The notes beneath the pieces are model-generated. The model was not told the DNA's origin and did not search any database. It worked only from the letters and a program-made list of their open reading frames with translations. The position numbers and the translations under genes were made by a program. A stretch of 64,000 nucleotides of DNA, from the NCBI GenBank assembly GCA_017940465.1, contig JAGAYN010000036.1:1-64000 (forward strand), given 5' to 3'. The DNA comes from Bacteroidales bacterium (GTDB lineage Bacteria > Bacteroidota > Bacteroidia > Bacteroidales > P3). Below are positions 1-8,312 of the stretch, in pieces (the first letter of the stretch is position 1; each line of letters opens with the position of its first letter).

Positions 1-1206
1 CGCCAGGTGGCCACCATCAGCGCCAACAACGACAGCGCCATCGGCGACATCATCGCCGAGGCCATGGAGAAAGTGACCAAGGACGGCGTCATCACCATCG
101 AGAACGCCAAGGGCATCGACACCACCGTCAAGGTCGTCGAGGGTATGCAGTTCGACCGCGGCTACATCAGCCCCTACTTCGTCACCGACACCGAGAAGAT
201 GGAGTGCGCCTACGACAACCCCTACATCCTCATCTACGACAAGAAGATCAGCACTATGAAGGACCTCCTGCCCGTGCTCGAGAAGGTCGTCAACACCGGC
301 CGTCCGCTCCTCATCATCGCTGAAGACGTGGAGAGCGAAGCCCTCGCCACCCTCGTCGTCAACCGTCTGCGCGGCAGCCTGAAGATTGCCGCCGTCAAGG
401 CCCCCGGCTTCGGCGACCGCCGCAAGGAGATGCTCGAAGACATCGCCATCCTCACCGGTGGCACCGTCATCAGCGAGGAGAAAGGCTACAAGCTCGAGGA
501 CGCCGACCTCAGCATGCTCGGCCAGAGCGAGAAAATCTCCATCGACAAGGACAACACCACCATCGTCAGCGGCAAGGGCGACAGCGAGATGATCAAGGCC
601 CGCGTGGGTCAGATCAAGGCCCAGATCGAGAAGACCACCAGCGACTACGACCGCGAGAAGCTCCAGGAGCGTCTGGCCAAGCTGGCCGGTGGCGTGGCCG
701 TCATCTACGTCGGCGCCGCTTCGGAAGTCGAGATGAAGGAGAAGAAAGACCGCTTCGACGACGCCCTGCACGCCACCCGCGCAGCCGTCGAGGAAGGCAT
801 CATCCCCGGTGGCGGCACCGCCCTCATCCGCGCCGCTCAGAGCCTCAACAACGTCAAGCCCGAGAACGAGGACGAGAAACTCGGCATCGAAATCATCCGT
901 CGCGCCGTCGAGGAGCCCCTGCGCATGATTGTCGAGAACGCCGGCCTCGAAGGCAGCGTCGTGGTGAATGAAGTCAAGAACGGCAAGGCCGACTACGGCT
1001 ACAACGCCCGCACCGAGAAGTACGAGAACCTCTTCCAGAGCGGCGTCATCGACCCCGCCAAGGTGACCCGCGTGGCCCTGGAGAACGCCGCCAGCATCGC
1101 CGGCATGCTCCTCACCACCGAGTGCGTCCTCTGCGACATCAAGGAACCCGAACCCCCGATGCCCGCCGGCAACCCCGGCATGGGCGGCATGGGCGGTATG
1201 TACTAA
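1..1206 (+). CDS. groEL: Chaperonin GroEL (Hsp60), 3' part, 5' end outside window
   Basis: ATP-driven folding chaperonin that forms the 60-kDa ring complex with GroES in the cytoplasm. The open frame runs into base 1, so about 140 N-terminal residues, including the first part of the equatorial domain, lie outside the window. Visible are the apical domain, the [14 protein letters not shown] segment carrying the aspartate needed for ATP hydrolysis, the PGGGTAL loop and the flexible Gly-Met tail ending GGMGGMY. A strong hairpin terminator follows at 1271-1301. Pieces of this same gene recur, decayed, at 8507-8611 and 9567-9873. Identity is certain; only the start is missing. Confidence 0.98.
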   Translation, partial: RQVATISANNDSAIGDIIAEAMEKVTKDGVITIENAKGIDTTVKVVEGMQFDRGYISPYFVTDTEKMECAYDNPYILIYDKKISTMKDLLPVLEKVVNTGRPLLIIAEDVESEALATLVVNRLRGSLKIAAVKAPGFGDRRKEMLEDIAILTGGTVISEEKGYKLEDADLSMLGQSEKISIDKDNTTIVSGKGDSEMIKARVGQIKAQIEKTTSDYDREKLQERLAKLAGGVAVIYVGAASEVEMKEKKDRFDDALHATRAAVEEGIIPGGGTALIRAAQSLNNVKPENEDEKLGIEIIRRAVEEPLRMIVENAGLEGSVVVNEVKNGKADYGYNARTEKYENLFQSGVIDPAKVTRVALENAASIAGMLLTTECVLCDIKEPEPPMPAGNPGMGGMGGMY

Positions 1207-1270
1207 AAAGTACAAACCCCGCCCCAAGGTGGGCGGTATGTATTGATCCCGCAGTAACACCAACACACAG

Positions 1271-1301
1271 CGAGGCCCGCGACGGAACGTCGCGGGCCTC
1301 G
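1271..1301 (+). terminator. groEL terminator hairpin
   Basis: A perfect 12-bp GC-rich inverted repeat (GAGGCCCGCGAC / GTCGCGGGCCTC) with a 5-nt loop lies 65 bp after the groEL stop and is followed by a short T-rich stretch. It is placed as expected for a rho-independent terminator. Confidence 0.75.
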
Positions 1302-1320
1302 CAATTTCTCCGAATTTCGT

Positions 1321-1502
1321 CTCGCATCATTGCAAAGGCGTGTCGGCGGTTCGGAAATCGGCTTTGCGTTGATGCGGGGTGCCGCCCGAAGCCGGAAATC
1401 GGTCTCGCATCATTGCAAAGGGCGTTCCGAGAACCAAAAAACGGCCTCGCATCATTGCAAGACCGTTTTCGGGTGCCGTTTCATATCTTCGCATCACTGC
1501 AA
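1321..1502. repeat. Degenerate tandem repeat, unit about 42 bp
   Basis: The motif CTCGCATCATTGCAA occurs at 1321, 1404 and 1446, with a one-base variant at 1488. A further copy, differing almost only by transitions, lies at about 1363. The start-to-start spacing is 41-42 bp, so there are about five units. The array sits between the groEL terminator and the stop codon of the minus-strand DUF6261-like gene. The period is close to 14 codons, so ORFs through it look repetitive on both strands, but I do not believe these are real proteins. Confidence 0.8.
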
Positions 1503-2285
1503 GGGCTCTTCCGGCTCGGCGGCCACGGTGCCGTCCGTCTGCGGGTCGCCCTCGTCGTCCTTCTTCGCGTCGCGGCTGCGGTTGGGATTGGTCATCGCGT
1601 GCTGGCGGAAGTATTCGAGGTCTTCCTGCATCCGCTTGGCAAGGTCGATGGCCTCGCGGCGGTCGGGGTTGAGCAGCGTGTAGGCGTTGGTGTAGAGCAC
1701 CACGGCGGCGTAGGCCCCGTCGCTCACACGGCGCGCCGCGGCCAGCTCGCCCAGCACCACGTCGCCGCGTTCCTCGTTGCGCTCGGCGATGAGCTGGCGC
1801 ACCTCGTCGTTCTTCGTCTTCAGCTGCGCCACCACGCCGTCGAGCTTCAGCAGCCGCAGCTGGTCGCGGTAGGCCGACATATCCTGCAGCAGGTTCTCGA
1901 TGTTGCCGCTCTCCTTCATATAGTTCTCGGCGGTGTTGATGCGGTAGTTCTTGATGATGCGCAGCAGCGGCTCGGCGGCCTGCGACATCTCGGCGATGGG
2001 GAACTTGGCGAAGGCCTTGACGGCATCGCGCAGCGAGGCGTAGAGGCGGTCGCGCTCGGCATCGGCATCGCGCAGCGGGGCGGTCTTGAGGCTTGCGGAG
2101 TATTTTTTGAACGCCTTGTCCTCGTCGGTGAAAGCACGACGGAACTCGTCCACGGCCTTGCGCCAAAGGTCGTTCTCTATCGGAATCTCCTCCACACGCC
2201 GCATCACCGTAGCGAGGTACTCATAGTGCGCCGCGTTGGTCGCCCGCGCGATGCTGACGGTGTCGATTTGAATGGGTAATTCCAT
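1494..2285 (-). CDS. DUF6261-like protein of unknown function
   Basis: A 263-residue cytoplasmic-looking protein with no signal peptide, mostly predicted helical, with an acidic, low-complexity tail ending in EPEEPLQ. It resembles the Bacteroidetes-restricted DUF6261 family, whose role is not known. The start at 2285 gives MELPIQIDTVSIARATNA, and the same N-terminus is preserved in a truncated copy at 3904, which supports the start. The 5' part of this gene is duplicated twice nearby (3692-3930 and 5624-5779). The stop codon abuts the 42-bp tandem repeat. Family assignment is from memory of family sequences; no function is inferred. Confidence 0.7.
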   Translation of the reverse strand: MELPIQIDTVSIARATNAAHYEYLATVMRRVEEIPIENDLWRKAVDEFRRAFTDEDKAFKKYSASLKTAPLRDADAERDRLYASLRDAVKAFAKFPIAEMSQAAEPLLRIIKNYRINTAENYMKESGNIENLLQDMSAYRDQLRLLKLDGVVAQLKTKNDEVRQLIAERNEERGDVVLGELAAARRVSDGAYAAVVLYTNAYTLLNPDRREAIDLAKRMQEDLEYFRQHAMTNPNRSRDAKKDDEGDPQTDGTVAAEPEEPLQ

Positions 2286-2326
2286 AATCTTGAGGTTTTA
2301 TTGTTGTTGATGTCATGCTTGTTTAA

Positions 2327-2363
2327 TAACAGGCAGACATTCTTAAAAGATGCCTGCCTGTTA
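2327..2363 (-). terminator. Hairpin downstream of the SDR gene
   Basis: An inverted repeat TAACAGGCAG / CTGCCTGTTA with a partly paired inner loop lies 32 bp beyond the minus-strand SDR stop and upstream of the DUF6261-like gene. On the minus strand it is followed by an AT-rich tract. It is a likely terminator of the SDR transcript. Confidence 0.55.
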
Positions 2364-2394
2364 TCCATTCTTTGACAAACGCTATTACGTGTGT

Positions 2395-3054
2395 TTAATA
2401 GGCGGCAGTGAAGCGCTCCTTGTGGTGGTTTTCCTGCTCCAGTTCGTCGACCATCGCCACGGCGTAGTCCTCGACCGAGATGAAGCTCTCGCCCTTGTCG
2501 TCGAAGAGCATGTCGTCCTTGCCGAGGCGATACTTGCCCGTGCGCACGCCAGTGGTCATGTTGCCCAGGTTGCCGGCAGGCGAGAAGAATATCCAGTCGA
2601 TGCCATCTTCCTTCATCAGCGTGTTCAGGTAGAACTCGCCGAGGCTCTTCACGCCGGGCAGCCACTCGGCGGGCAACGTGCCGGTGTCGATGAGACGCAC
2701 GCCGGGTTTGACAAAGAGCGTGCCGGCACCGCCCACAATGAGCAGTCGGCGCACACCCGATTGTTTGGCACCCTCGACAATCTTGGGGTAGTTTTCCAGC
2801 GTCTCCTCGTACTGACGGGGATTTCCCCAGCCGGGGTTGTAGGCCGAGATGACAGCGTCTTTGCCCTTGGCCAGCGCGGCCAGTTCGGCGGGGTTGGTGG
2901 CGTCGGCCACAACATACTCAATCTGAGGGTTCTTCACCTTCACGCTCTCCATGCTGCGGACGATGGCGGTGACCTTGTGACCGCGTGCGACGAGTTCGTT
3001 CAGGATGGCGGTTCCGACGAAGCCGGTGGCTCCAATCAACAATACATTTTTCAT
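2395..3054 (-). CDS. NAD(P)-binding SDR/NmrA-like oxidoreductase
   Basis: A 219-residue Rossmann-fold protein of the atypical short-chain dehydrogenase group (NAD(P)H-binding, NmrA/YwnB-like). The N-terminus has the dinucleotide motif GATGFVG at residues 8-14, followed by alternating beta strands (ITVAR-type VTAIVRS, VVADAT, DAVISAY, LLIVGGAG). The frame is open further upstream to 3165, but I chose the ATG at 3054: it starts directly with MKNVLLIG, has an AGGAC stretch just upstream, and lies downstream of the promoter at 3105-3112. It is divergent from an HxlR regulator, a common arrangement for such stress-inducible oxidoreductases. The substrate is unknown. Confidence 0.88.
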   Translation of the reverse strand: MKNVLLIGATGFVGTAILNELVARGHKVTAIVRSMESVKVKNPQIEYVVADATNPAELAALAKGKDAVISAYNPGWGNPRQYEETLENYPKIVEGAKQSGVRRLLIVGGAGTLFVKPGVRLIDTGTLPAEWLPGVKSLGEFYLNTLMKEDGIDWIFFSPAGNLGNMTTGVRTGKYRLGKDDMLFDDKGESFISVEDYAVAMVDELEQENHHKERFTAAY

Positions 3055-3104
3055 TTTTCTGTCCTTTCTTATTTTGAAGTTAATATTCTGTTTGATTTTC
3101 GATG

Positions 3105-3112
3105 CAAAGATA
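3105..3112 (-). promoter_or_regulatory. Bacteroidetes -7 box for the SDR gene
   Basis: The plus-strand CAAAGATA reads TATCTTTG on the minus strand, matching TAnnTTTG, about 50 bp before the chosen SDR start. A TTTG-containing -33-like stretch lies about 20 bp further up. Confidence 0.6.
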
Positions 3113-3279
3113 TAATCATTTTTTCGTTCCGCAAAGCGATTTCCTGCGGGTTTGATAGTTTCCAAATGGTAGGAAATGACAGAAATGCGAACCGTTGTAT
3201 CTGCGTGATTTATGAAAGTTTAACAATTCGGGGCGCCTTACCGCACGTTTTTTTCAGCCTACAATCCGGATAAAATCGC

Positions 3280-3287
3280 TATCTTTG
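3280..3287 (+). promoter_or_regulatory. Bacteroidetes -7 box for the hxlR-type gene
   Basis: TATCTTTG lies 20 bp upstream of the regulator ATG at 3308. It is divergent from the SDR promoter, about 170 bp away. Confidence 0.6.
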
Positions 3288-3307
3288 CACAAAAATTCAC
3301 CCTTATA

Positions 3308-3652
3308 ATGACCGACGAAATCAAGATAGAATACCTGCGTTGCCCGATACGTCAAGTGATTAGCCGCTACTGCGACAAATGGTCGATGCTGGTGCTGTAT
3401 TCGCTCCACACCAGCGAGAGCGGCACGATGCGCTACAACGAACTGCGGCGCCACATGGAGGACTGCTCGCAGAAGATGCTGTCGCAGACCCTGCGCAACC
3501 TTGAGCAGGGCGGCTTAGTGCAGCGTACTGTATATCCCGAAGTGCCGCCACGCGTCGAATACACGCTGACCGACAAAGGTCAGTCCCTCATACCCTCCAT
3601 CACCTCGCTCATCGACTGGGCGAAGCTGAATTTCGGGACGCTGCTGGGGTAA
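3308..3652 (+). CDS. HxlR-family winged-helix transcriptional regulator
   Basis: A 114-residue MarR-like helix-turn-helix protein. The family hallmark sequence is present: CPIRQVISRYCDKWSMLVL (residues 12-30), then the recognition helix region KMLSQTLRNLEQGGLV and the wing VPPRVEYTLTDKG. Cys12 sits at the position of the conserved redox or reactive-electrophile-sensing cysteine of HxlR/YodB-type regulators. It is divergently transcribed from the SDR oxidoreductase and probably controls it and itself (inference from context). The antisense strand of its 3' half forms the nonsense C-terminus of the ORF that includes the DUF6261 fragment. Confidence 0.92.
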   Translation: MTDEIKIEYLRCPIRQVISRYCDKWSMLVLYSLHTSESGTMRYNELRRHMEDCSQKMLSQTLRNLEQGGLVQRTVYPEVPPRVEYTLTDKGQSLIPSITSLIDWAKLNFGTLLG

Positions 3653-3673
3653 AGATACAAAATGAAAAGCAAA

Positions 3674-3702
3674 CCGCCCCGCACTCTCATCGTGCAGGGC
3701 AG
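3674..3702. repeat. Hairpin at the 3' end of the DUF6261 fragment, copy 2
   Basis: CCGCCCCGCAC, loop TCTCATC, then GTGCAGGGCAG: an 11-bp inverted repeat with two mismatches. It caps the truncated DUF6261 copy as read on the minus strand. The loop is the reverse complement of the loop in the sister hairpin at 5606-5634. Confidence 0.7.
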
Positions 3703-3904
3703 TCTTGAGGCTTGCGGAGTATTTCTTGAACGCCTTGTCCTCGTCGGTGGAAGCGCGACGGAACTCGTCCACGGCCTTGCGCCAAAGGTCGTTCTCTATC
3801 GGAATCTCCTCCACACGCCGCATCACCGTAGCGAGGTACTCATAGTGCGCCGCATTGGTCGCCCGCGCGATGCTGACGGTGTCGATTTGAATGGGTATTT
3901 TCAT
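3703..3904 (-). pseudogene. Truncated copy of the DUF6261-like gene (5' part only)
   Basis: The minus-strand reading from 3904 gives MKIPIQIDTVSIARATNA and continues nearly identically to the gene at 2285 for about 67 codons, up to KKYSASLKTA. There the similarity stops at the hairpin 3674-3702. Beyond that the frame continues only as antisense of the HxlR gene (to 3515), which is not credible coding. Similarity also extends about 25 bp upstream of the ATG into the leader, so the 5' UTR was copied too. Only about a quarter of the parent is present, so this is called a gene fragment. A short peptide could still be made. Confidence 0.8.
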
Positions 3905-3945
3905 AATCTTGATGTTTTTTATTGATGATACTTGAGGTTAATTAT

Positions 3946-5367
3946 CTATCGTCTAATTGTGATGGTCTCGCACGGCAGCAGTTCAATTTCGTACTGCGCT
4001 TCGTAGGGTTCTTTGTTGCTCCATTTCATCTGTGCTATGCAACCGCACCCCATTTTGTCGTTGAGGAAATAGAGTTTGAATGTCACGTTGTCCACACGTT
4101 CAATCTTGTAGAGGTACGACAATTCGGCTTGATGGTCGGATTTCAGTTGCTTGATGTAGTTCATTGCTTGCGGTTCGCATTCTTTGGCAACATACTCCAT
4201 CAGTACATTCAACGCTTCGTTCTGCTTCTTTTGTGCGGCTGCATACTGCGCCGGAGTAGTGGCGCTCAACTTCTCGTCTCGGGCATCCTGCGCCATCTTC
4301 ATATACTTTTTGAAACGGGCATCCACAGCGTCGGCGAGGTCGAACTTGATGCGCAGTGCCAACAGTGTTTCGGGCTTCGCGCTGTTGATGTCGTACTTGT
4401 TGGCGAGGAAGTCACGCTTGCAGATAGCCGTCATTACGGCCTCTGCTATCTTCTCGTATCCCTGCCCAAGTCCGTCGATGTTTCCTGCTCTCACCAACAT
4501 TCCTTTCTCGTCATAAACATTAGGATGGTAGCAGTAGTTGTCTCGCCAATTGCACGAAATGCGGTATTCGGGATGTGACGGGTGATACTTGTAACTTCTT
4601 TCTTCGGGGAAATAGACGGTCTTGCTTTGCAACTCCATTCCATCGGACCATTCCCATCCTTGCGATTGCTGAATCTTGTCCCAATGGTGGCTTTCGTATT
4701 CGCTCCAGGGCTTATAATCGCTTAGGCGGAATGTTCCATTGAAGTAGTTATCTGCACATTCAAGGTTTGGCTTGCGTATGGTGATTGTCTTCATCGGTCT
4801 GTCTAATTTATCCTCATTGGAGGAAAACTTACTTGGCATCTCCCTACCGGCCTCTCTGTCGTAATAGTATTGTTTGAAGACTGTACCCCAGGAATGGTAT
4901 TTTACAGGCGTGTATTCAAAGCTATCAATCCTTGACTGTAATTCCGACTTGGCAGGAAGTAAAACCTTTTCGGTGAAACCTTTGGGCACCTTCCCTTTAT
5001 TTACGGTTTTCAGTTCTTTATCTGTTACATTCGGATTACCTTTACAAAGCCGAACAAGCACAAAAAATGTTGAGTTTTTATACAGTTCAGTTTCAAGTTT
5101 CTTTCCGCTTTCTTCGTAGGACATCAACTTGTCAATTTCTGCTATTTCCTCTTCTATCGGAGCAGCAAAAGCACGTAATGCTTCTATTCTTGCCGTAGCA
5201 TTATATTCTGCGTTGTATGCCGCAACAATCGAATCCGCTTTGGCGGTGTCGATAACCTCTTTGTATTCATAAATCCAAAGGTCGGGTTCCGTTTGGCTTT
5301 GTGCCGATGTTGCAACCGAAAACGCTAGCATCAAACCGAGGGTAAAAATTGCTTTCTTCATATTCAA
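3946..5367 (-). CDS. Secreted protein of unknown function
   Basis: A 473-residue protein with a clear N-terminal signal peptide (MKKAIFTLGLMLAFSVATSAQ, residues about 3-23), so periplasmic or surface exposed. The rest is charged, with helical segments around residues 45-110 and 340-400 and aromatic-rich central stretches. It has no membrane segments after the signal and no catalytic motif I recognise. Base composition is visibly more AT-rich than the neighbours, which may point to different ancestry. It lies between two DUF6261 fragments. No function is offered. Confidence 0.75.
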   Translation of the reverse strand: MNMKKAIFTLGLMLAFSVATSAQSQTEPDLWIYEYKEVIDTAKADSIVAAYNAEYNATARIEALRAFAAPIEEEIAEIDKLMSYEESGKKLETELYKNSTFFVLVRLCKGNPNVTDKELKTVNKGKVPKGFTEKVLLPAKSELQSRIDSFEYTPVKYHSWGTVFKQYYYDREAGREMPSKFSSNEDKLDRPMKTITIRKPNLECADNYFNGTFRLSDYKPWSEYESHHWDKIQQSQGWEWSDGMELQSKTVYFPEERSYKYHPSHPEYRISCNWRDNYCYHPNVYDEKGMLVRAGNIDGLGQGYEKIAEAVMTAICKRDFLANKYDINSAKPETLLALRIKFDLADAVDARFKKYMKMAQDARDEKLSATTPAQYAAAQKKQNEALNVLMEYVAKECEPQAMNYIKQLKSDHQAELSYLYKIERVDNVTFKLYFLNDKMGCGCIAQMKWSNKEPYEAQYEIELLPCETITIRR

Positions 5368-5543
5368 ATGAGATTAGAAATTACAAAACAACCCCACCCC
5401 GCCACAAATATGTGGTAGGCAGAGAGTAAACAAACAATTTAAAGGGGACTGTTTCCCTACATTTTCAGGCTTACCGTGTAGGGGGGGGTAAAAATCAGCG
5501 AGTTATAAACAAATCTATCTTTCATCCGAAAAAACATTTACGC

Positions 5544-5592
5544 CATAATAACGCATCCCTCCCGCTTTTATTGCCTCGCCCCCAACTTTTTT
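5544..5592 (+). repeat. Leader repeat, copy 1
   Basis: A stretch of about 48 bp containing CGCTTTTATTGCC followed by a T-rich run. A version about 80% identical lies at 8454-8504. This copy directly precedes the hairpin and the DUF6261 fragment; the other directly precedes a groEL fragment. Confidence 0.65.
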
Positions 5593-5605
5593 TTTCGAAA
5601 ACAAA

Positions 5606-5634
5606 CCGCCCCGCACGATGAGAGTGCGGGGCGG
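5606..5634. repeat. Hairpin at the 3' end of the DUF6261 fragment, copy 3
   Basis: A perfect 11-bp inverted repeat CCGCCCCGCAC / GTGCGGGGCGG with loop GATGAGA. The GCGGGGCGG arm is also present in the intact parent gene at 2075-2083, so one arm is parent sequence and the other looks like a fold-back of it. On the minus strand the hairpin is followed by TTTGTTTTC, so it can act as a terminator for the fragment and the receptor gene. Confidence 0.7.
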
Positions 5635-5779
5635 TCTTGAGGGTTGCGGAGTATTTCTTGAACGACTTGTCCTCGTCGGTGAAAGCACGGCAGAACTCGT
5701 CCACGGCCTTGCGCCAAAGGTCGTTCTCTATCGGAATCTCCTCCACACGCCGCATCACCGTAGCAAGGTACTCATAGTG
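5624..5779 (-). pseudogene. Internal fragment of the DUF6261-like gene fused to the receptor 3' end
   Basis: The minus-strand reading gives HYEYLATVMRRVEEIPIEND and onward to KKYSATLKTAP, matching residues about 20-70 of the protein at 1494-2285. It lacks the start codon and the first 19 codons. The upstream junction at 5779 falls inside the 3' end of the TonB-receptor-like gene, which reads into the fragment in a different frame. It is not an expressed gene by itself. Confidence 0.8.
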
Positions 5780-8235
5780 ATTTGTTCTCCGTTTGGCTGC
5801 ACTCCGTTTGCCACCCTTCGGGACACTTTTCCGTGGGTCTGCTGGCTCTCCATCTCGGTGCGGCCGAGGCGGTAGGTGAGGCCGAAGCTGACATAGCGGC
5901 TGGTGAGGGTGCTCTCGGTGGTGGAGGGGTTGTAGGGGTTGACGCTTTCGCCGCCGGTACGGACGGTGCCGAAAACATCGTTGACGTTGAGGAAGAGCGA
6001 CAGGCGGCGGTCGAAAAGGTCGGTGCTGATGCCGCAGTCGAAGCTGAAGTAGGGGTCGACCTCGGCCAGGAGGGTCTGCGTGCGGCTGCGATAGACGGCG
6101 TTGGCGAACACCTGTAGGCCATCGAACCAGCGGCTGCCATTCTTCTCCCACAGCTTGGCCCAGAAGTTGAGCCGCAACGAGTAGCAGAGCATCTCGCTTT
6201 CGGCCCACTTGCCGGGGCGGAACTGCACACGATAGTAGTCGTCGAAGAGGTTGGCGTAGAAGCGGATGTTCATGAAATCGGCGGGCCGCAGGGTGGCGTT
6301 GAGTCCGAGGCCGCCGTTGCGCGAGGTGCCGATGTTGAAGGGTTTACTGAATGCCACGATGCGCCCGAAGGGGTCGCAGAAGGCCACGTCGGTGAGGGTG
6401 CCCGACTGGTCGCGCATCGAGTTGAGCCACGCGCTGACGCCTATCGAGCCGAGGTGGTCGAAGTAGCGTTCCCAGCCGAGCTCGAGGTTGTCGGTGTAGC
6501 CGTTGCGCAGCGCGGGGTTGCCGGTGCTGTAGCCGTCGTAGCCATAGACGGTGAAGCGCGTGAGCTGCGTGGCGGTGGGCGGCGCGACGTAGTGGGTGTA
6601 GCTGAAGGTGAAGTTGTGCATCGACGTGGTGCTGTAGGAGGCGTGGACGGTGGGTCTGAAGGTGAGGTAGTGCTTCGCTACGTCGCCGGTGTCGGCCTCG
6701 GGGTAGCGCAGGCGGTACCAGGCGTTGTCGCAACTCAAAGAGGCGCCGAGGGTGAAGCGGCCAAAGTGGTGCTCGGCACCGGCGTAGAGCGAGAGTTCGT
6801 AGGTGCCATTGGTGAAACTATAGCTGCGAAGCGAATCCATAAGACCATTAAGAGTCTCCTCCACATTCTTCCGCTCCGGCGCGAGGCTGGCCATGAGGCC
6901 GAAGTCCACCTCGCCGTGGCGGCTGTAGGGCAGCGCGACGTCGGCGGTGATGCCGTGCCACTGCGAGGGGTTGCGGGTCGTGCGGAGACGGTCGAAGTCG
7001 AGGGTCGCGAGGCTGTCGTGGGTGCGCAGGTCGCTGGCGAACGTGCGGCCCAGCGTCAGCGTGCCGGTGTAGTCGAGGAAGAGCATCCCACCCAGCGTAT
7101 CGAGCTTCTTCTCCAGCATCACACCGAAGGCGGCATCGGCCATTGCGTTGCCTTTGCGCTGCGCCTCGTTGTAGAAATAACGGCCCGCCGAGGGCGCGAG
7201 GAACTCCGTGCGCTTGGTGCGGCCGTCGAGGCGGATGCTGTCGTGCGTGGTGGTCGTCCATAGCCAGAGGTTGACCAGCGTGCCCGTGTCGATGTTGTAG
7301 TCGAAATCCAGCCCGAAGTTGCCGCCGAGCGTGCGGTTGCGGCTGTGCCCGCGGCTGCTGACGGTGGACGAAAGCGAGCTGTCCGGCGCAAGCAGGCGGC
7401 TGTCGCTCTGCTGCTCGCCGCTGTAACGGTCGTAGTCGCCGCTTACGAAGACGTTGAAGCGCACCCGCTCGTTGCTCCACACGTAGTCCACCCACGGCCC
7501 CACCTGCGGGCGGCTGTTGGCGTTCAGGCCGAGGCAGAGCAGCTCGTTGCGCTTCACCTTGGCGGTGGTAACGATGTTCACCACGCAGTTCTGCGTGTGG
7601 TACTTGGCCGAGGGGTGGGCGATGACCTCGATGCGCTGCAACGTGCCGGCGGGCAGCGACTTGAGGTACTGCTTGAGGCTCTCGGACTTGAGGTGCGACG
7701 GCTTGCCGTTGATCCAGATGCTCACCTCGGCGCCGTCGCGGTATTTGATGTTGCCCTCGGCGTCCACCTCCACGCCGGGGGCATTTTGCAGGGCGTCGGT
7801 GGCGTTGCCGCTCTGCACGCTCGGGTCGTCGCCCACGTTGTAGAACACCTTCTCGCCGTCGGCGCTGTAGAGCGGTCGGCTGGCGGTGATCTGCACGGTT
7901 TGCAGCAGGGTGGCACTCTTGTTTAGGGTAACGGTGCCGAGGTCAATGTCCTGCATCATTTCGACCCACTGCCAATGGGGTTCGTACCCCATAAAGGTGA
8001 TGCGCAACAGGTAGTTGCCCTCCGCGATATTGCTGATGGCGAAGCGCCCGTCCATGTCGCCCGTCGTGCCGTAAGCGAAGGAACTGTCTTGTTCGTGCAG
8101 CAGCACACAATTGGTAAAAGGCAAGGTTTCCCCCTTTGCATCGGACACGCTGCCGAGCAGAGAATAACTATTTTGTGCCCATACGGCACCGGCAACGCCC
8201 AGCATCAGCATTGCCATGAAAAATCTTTTCAGCAT
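5755..8235 (-). CDS. TonB-receptor-like outer membrane beta-barrel protein
   Basis: An 826-residue outer membrane protein. A signal peptide ends about residue 20 (VAGAVWA/QNSY). A carboxypeptidase-regulatory-like beta-sandwich follows (residues about 22-105: GSVSDAKGETLPFTN ... GRFAISNIAEGNYLLRI), then a plug-like region (about 110-215, with GVEVDAEGNIKYRDGAEV and the INGKPS stretch), then a long 22-strand-type barrel of the OMP_b-brl family. The last barrel strand is YVSFGLTYRLG near residue 795. The normal tail is followed by about seven codons that are the out-of-frame reading of the inserted DUF6261 fragment, so the original stop was probably lost. The ligand is unknown; no SusD partner is adjacent. 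Confidence 0.88.
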   Translation of the reverse strand: MLKRFFMAMLMLGVAGAVWAQNSYSLLGSVSDAKGETLPFTNCVLLHEQDSSFAYGTTGDMDGRFAISNIAEGNYLLRITFMGYEPHWQWVEMMQDIDLGTVTLNKSATLLQTVQITASRPLYSADGEKVFYNVGDDPSVQSGNATDALQNAPGVEVDAEGNIKYRDGAEVSIWINGKPSHLKSESLKQYLKSLPAGTLQRIEVIAHPSAKYHTQNCVVNIVTTAKVKRNELLCLGLNANSRPQVGPWVDYVWSNERVRFNVFVSGDYDRYSGEQQSDSRLLAPDSSLSSTVSSRGHSRNRTLGGNFGLDFDYNIDTGTLVNLWLWTTTTHDSIRLDGRTKRTEFLAPSAGRYFYNEAQRKGNAMADAAFGVMLEKKLDTLGGMLFLDYTGTLTLGRTFASDLRTHDSLATLDFDRLRTTRNPSQWHGITADVALPYSRHGEVDFGLMASLAPERKNVEETLNGLMDSLRSYSFTNGTYELSLYAGAEHHFGRFTLGASLSCDNAWYRLRYPEADTGDVAKHYLTFRPTVHASYSTTSMHNFTFSYTHYVAPPTATQLTRFTVYGYDGYSTGNPALRNGYTDNLELGWERYFDHLGSIGVSAWLNSMRDQSGTLTDVAFCDPFGRIVAFSKPFNIGTSRNGGLGLNATLRPADFMNIRFYANLFDDYYRVQFRPGKWAESEMLCYSLRLNFWAKLWEKNGSRWFDGLQVFANAVYRSRTQTLLAEVDPYFSFDCGISTDLFDRRLSLFLNVNDVFGTVRTGGESVNPYNPSTTESTLTSRYVSFGLTYRLGRTEMESQQTHGKVSRRVANGVQPNGEQITMSTLLR

Positions 8236-8312
8236 TGTTGTGATTACTTATAAATGAAACCTTGGAGCCTGCTCACGGCAAGCCCCATTAACACCCAGAG
8301 GAAGATGGGGTG

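Noticed and set aside
1321..1502. CRISPR array
   Set aside because: Units are contiguous 42-bp tandem repeats without unique spacers, and no cas genes are nearby.
1122..2279. Long plus-strand ORF of 385 codons across the tandem repeat and the DUF6261-like gene
   Set aside because: It is the antisense shadow of a minus-strand gene in high-GC sequence; its composition is low-complexity Val/His/Leu-rich and it has no start context.
3515..3702. Extension of the DUF6261 fragment ORF past the hairpin
   Set aside because: The reading is antisense to the HxlR gene and bears no resemblance to the parent protein.
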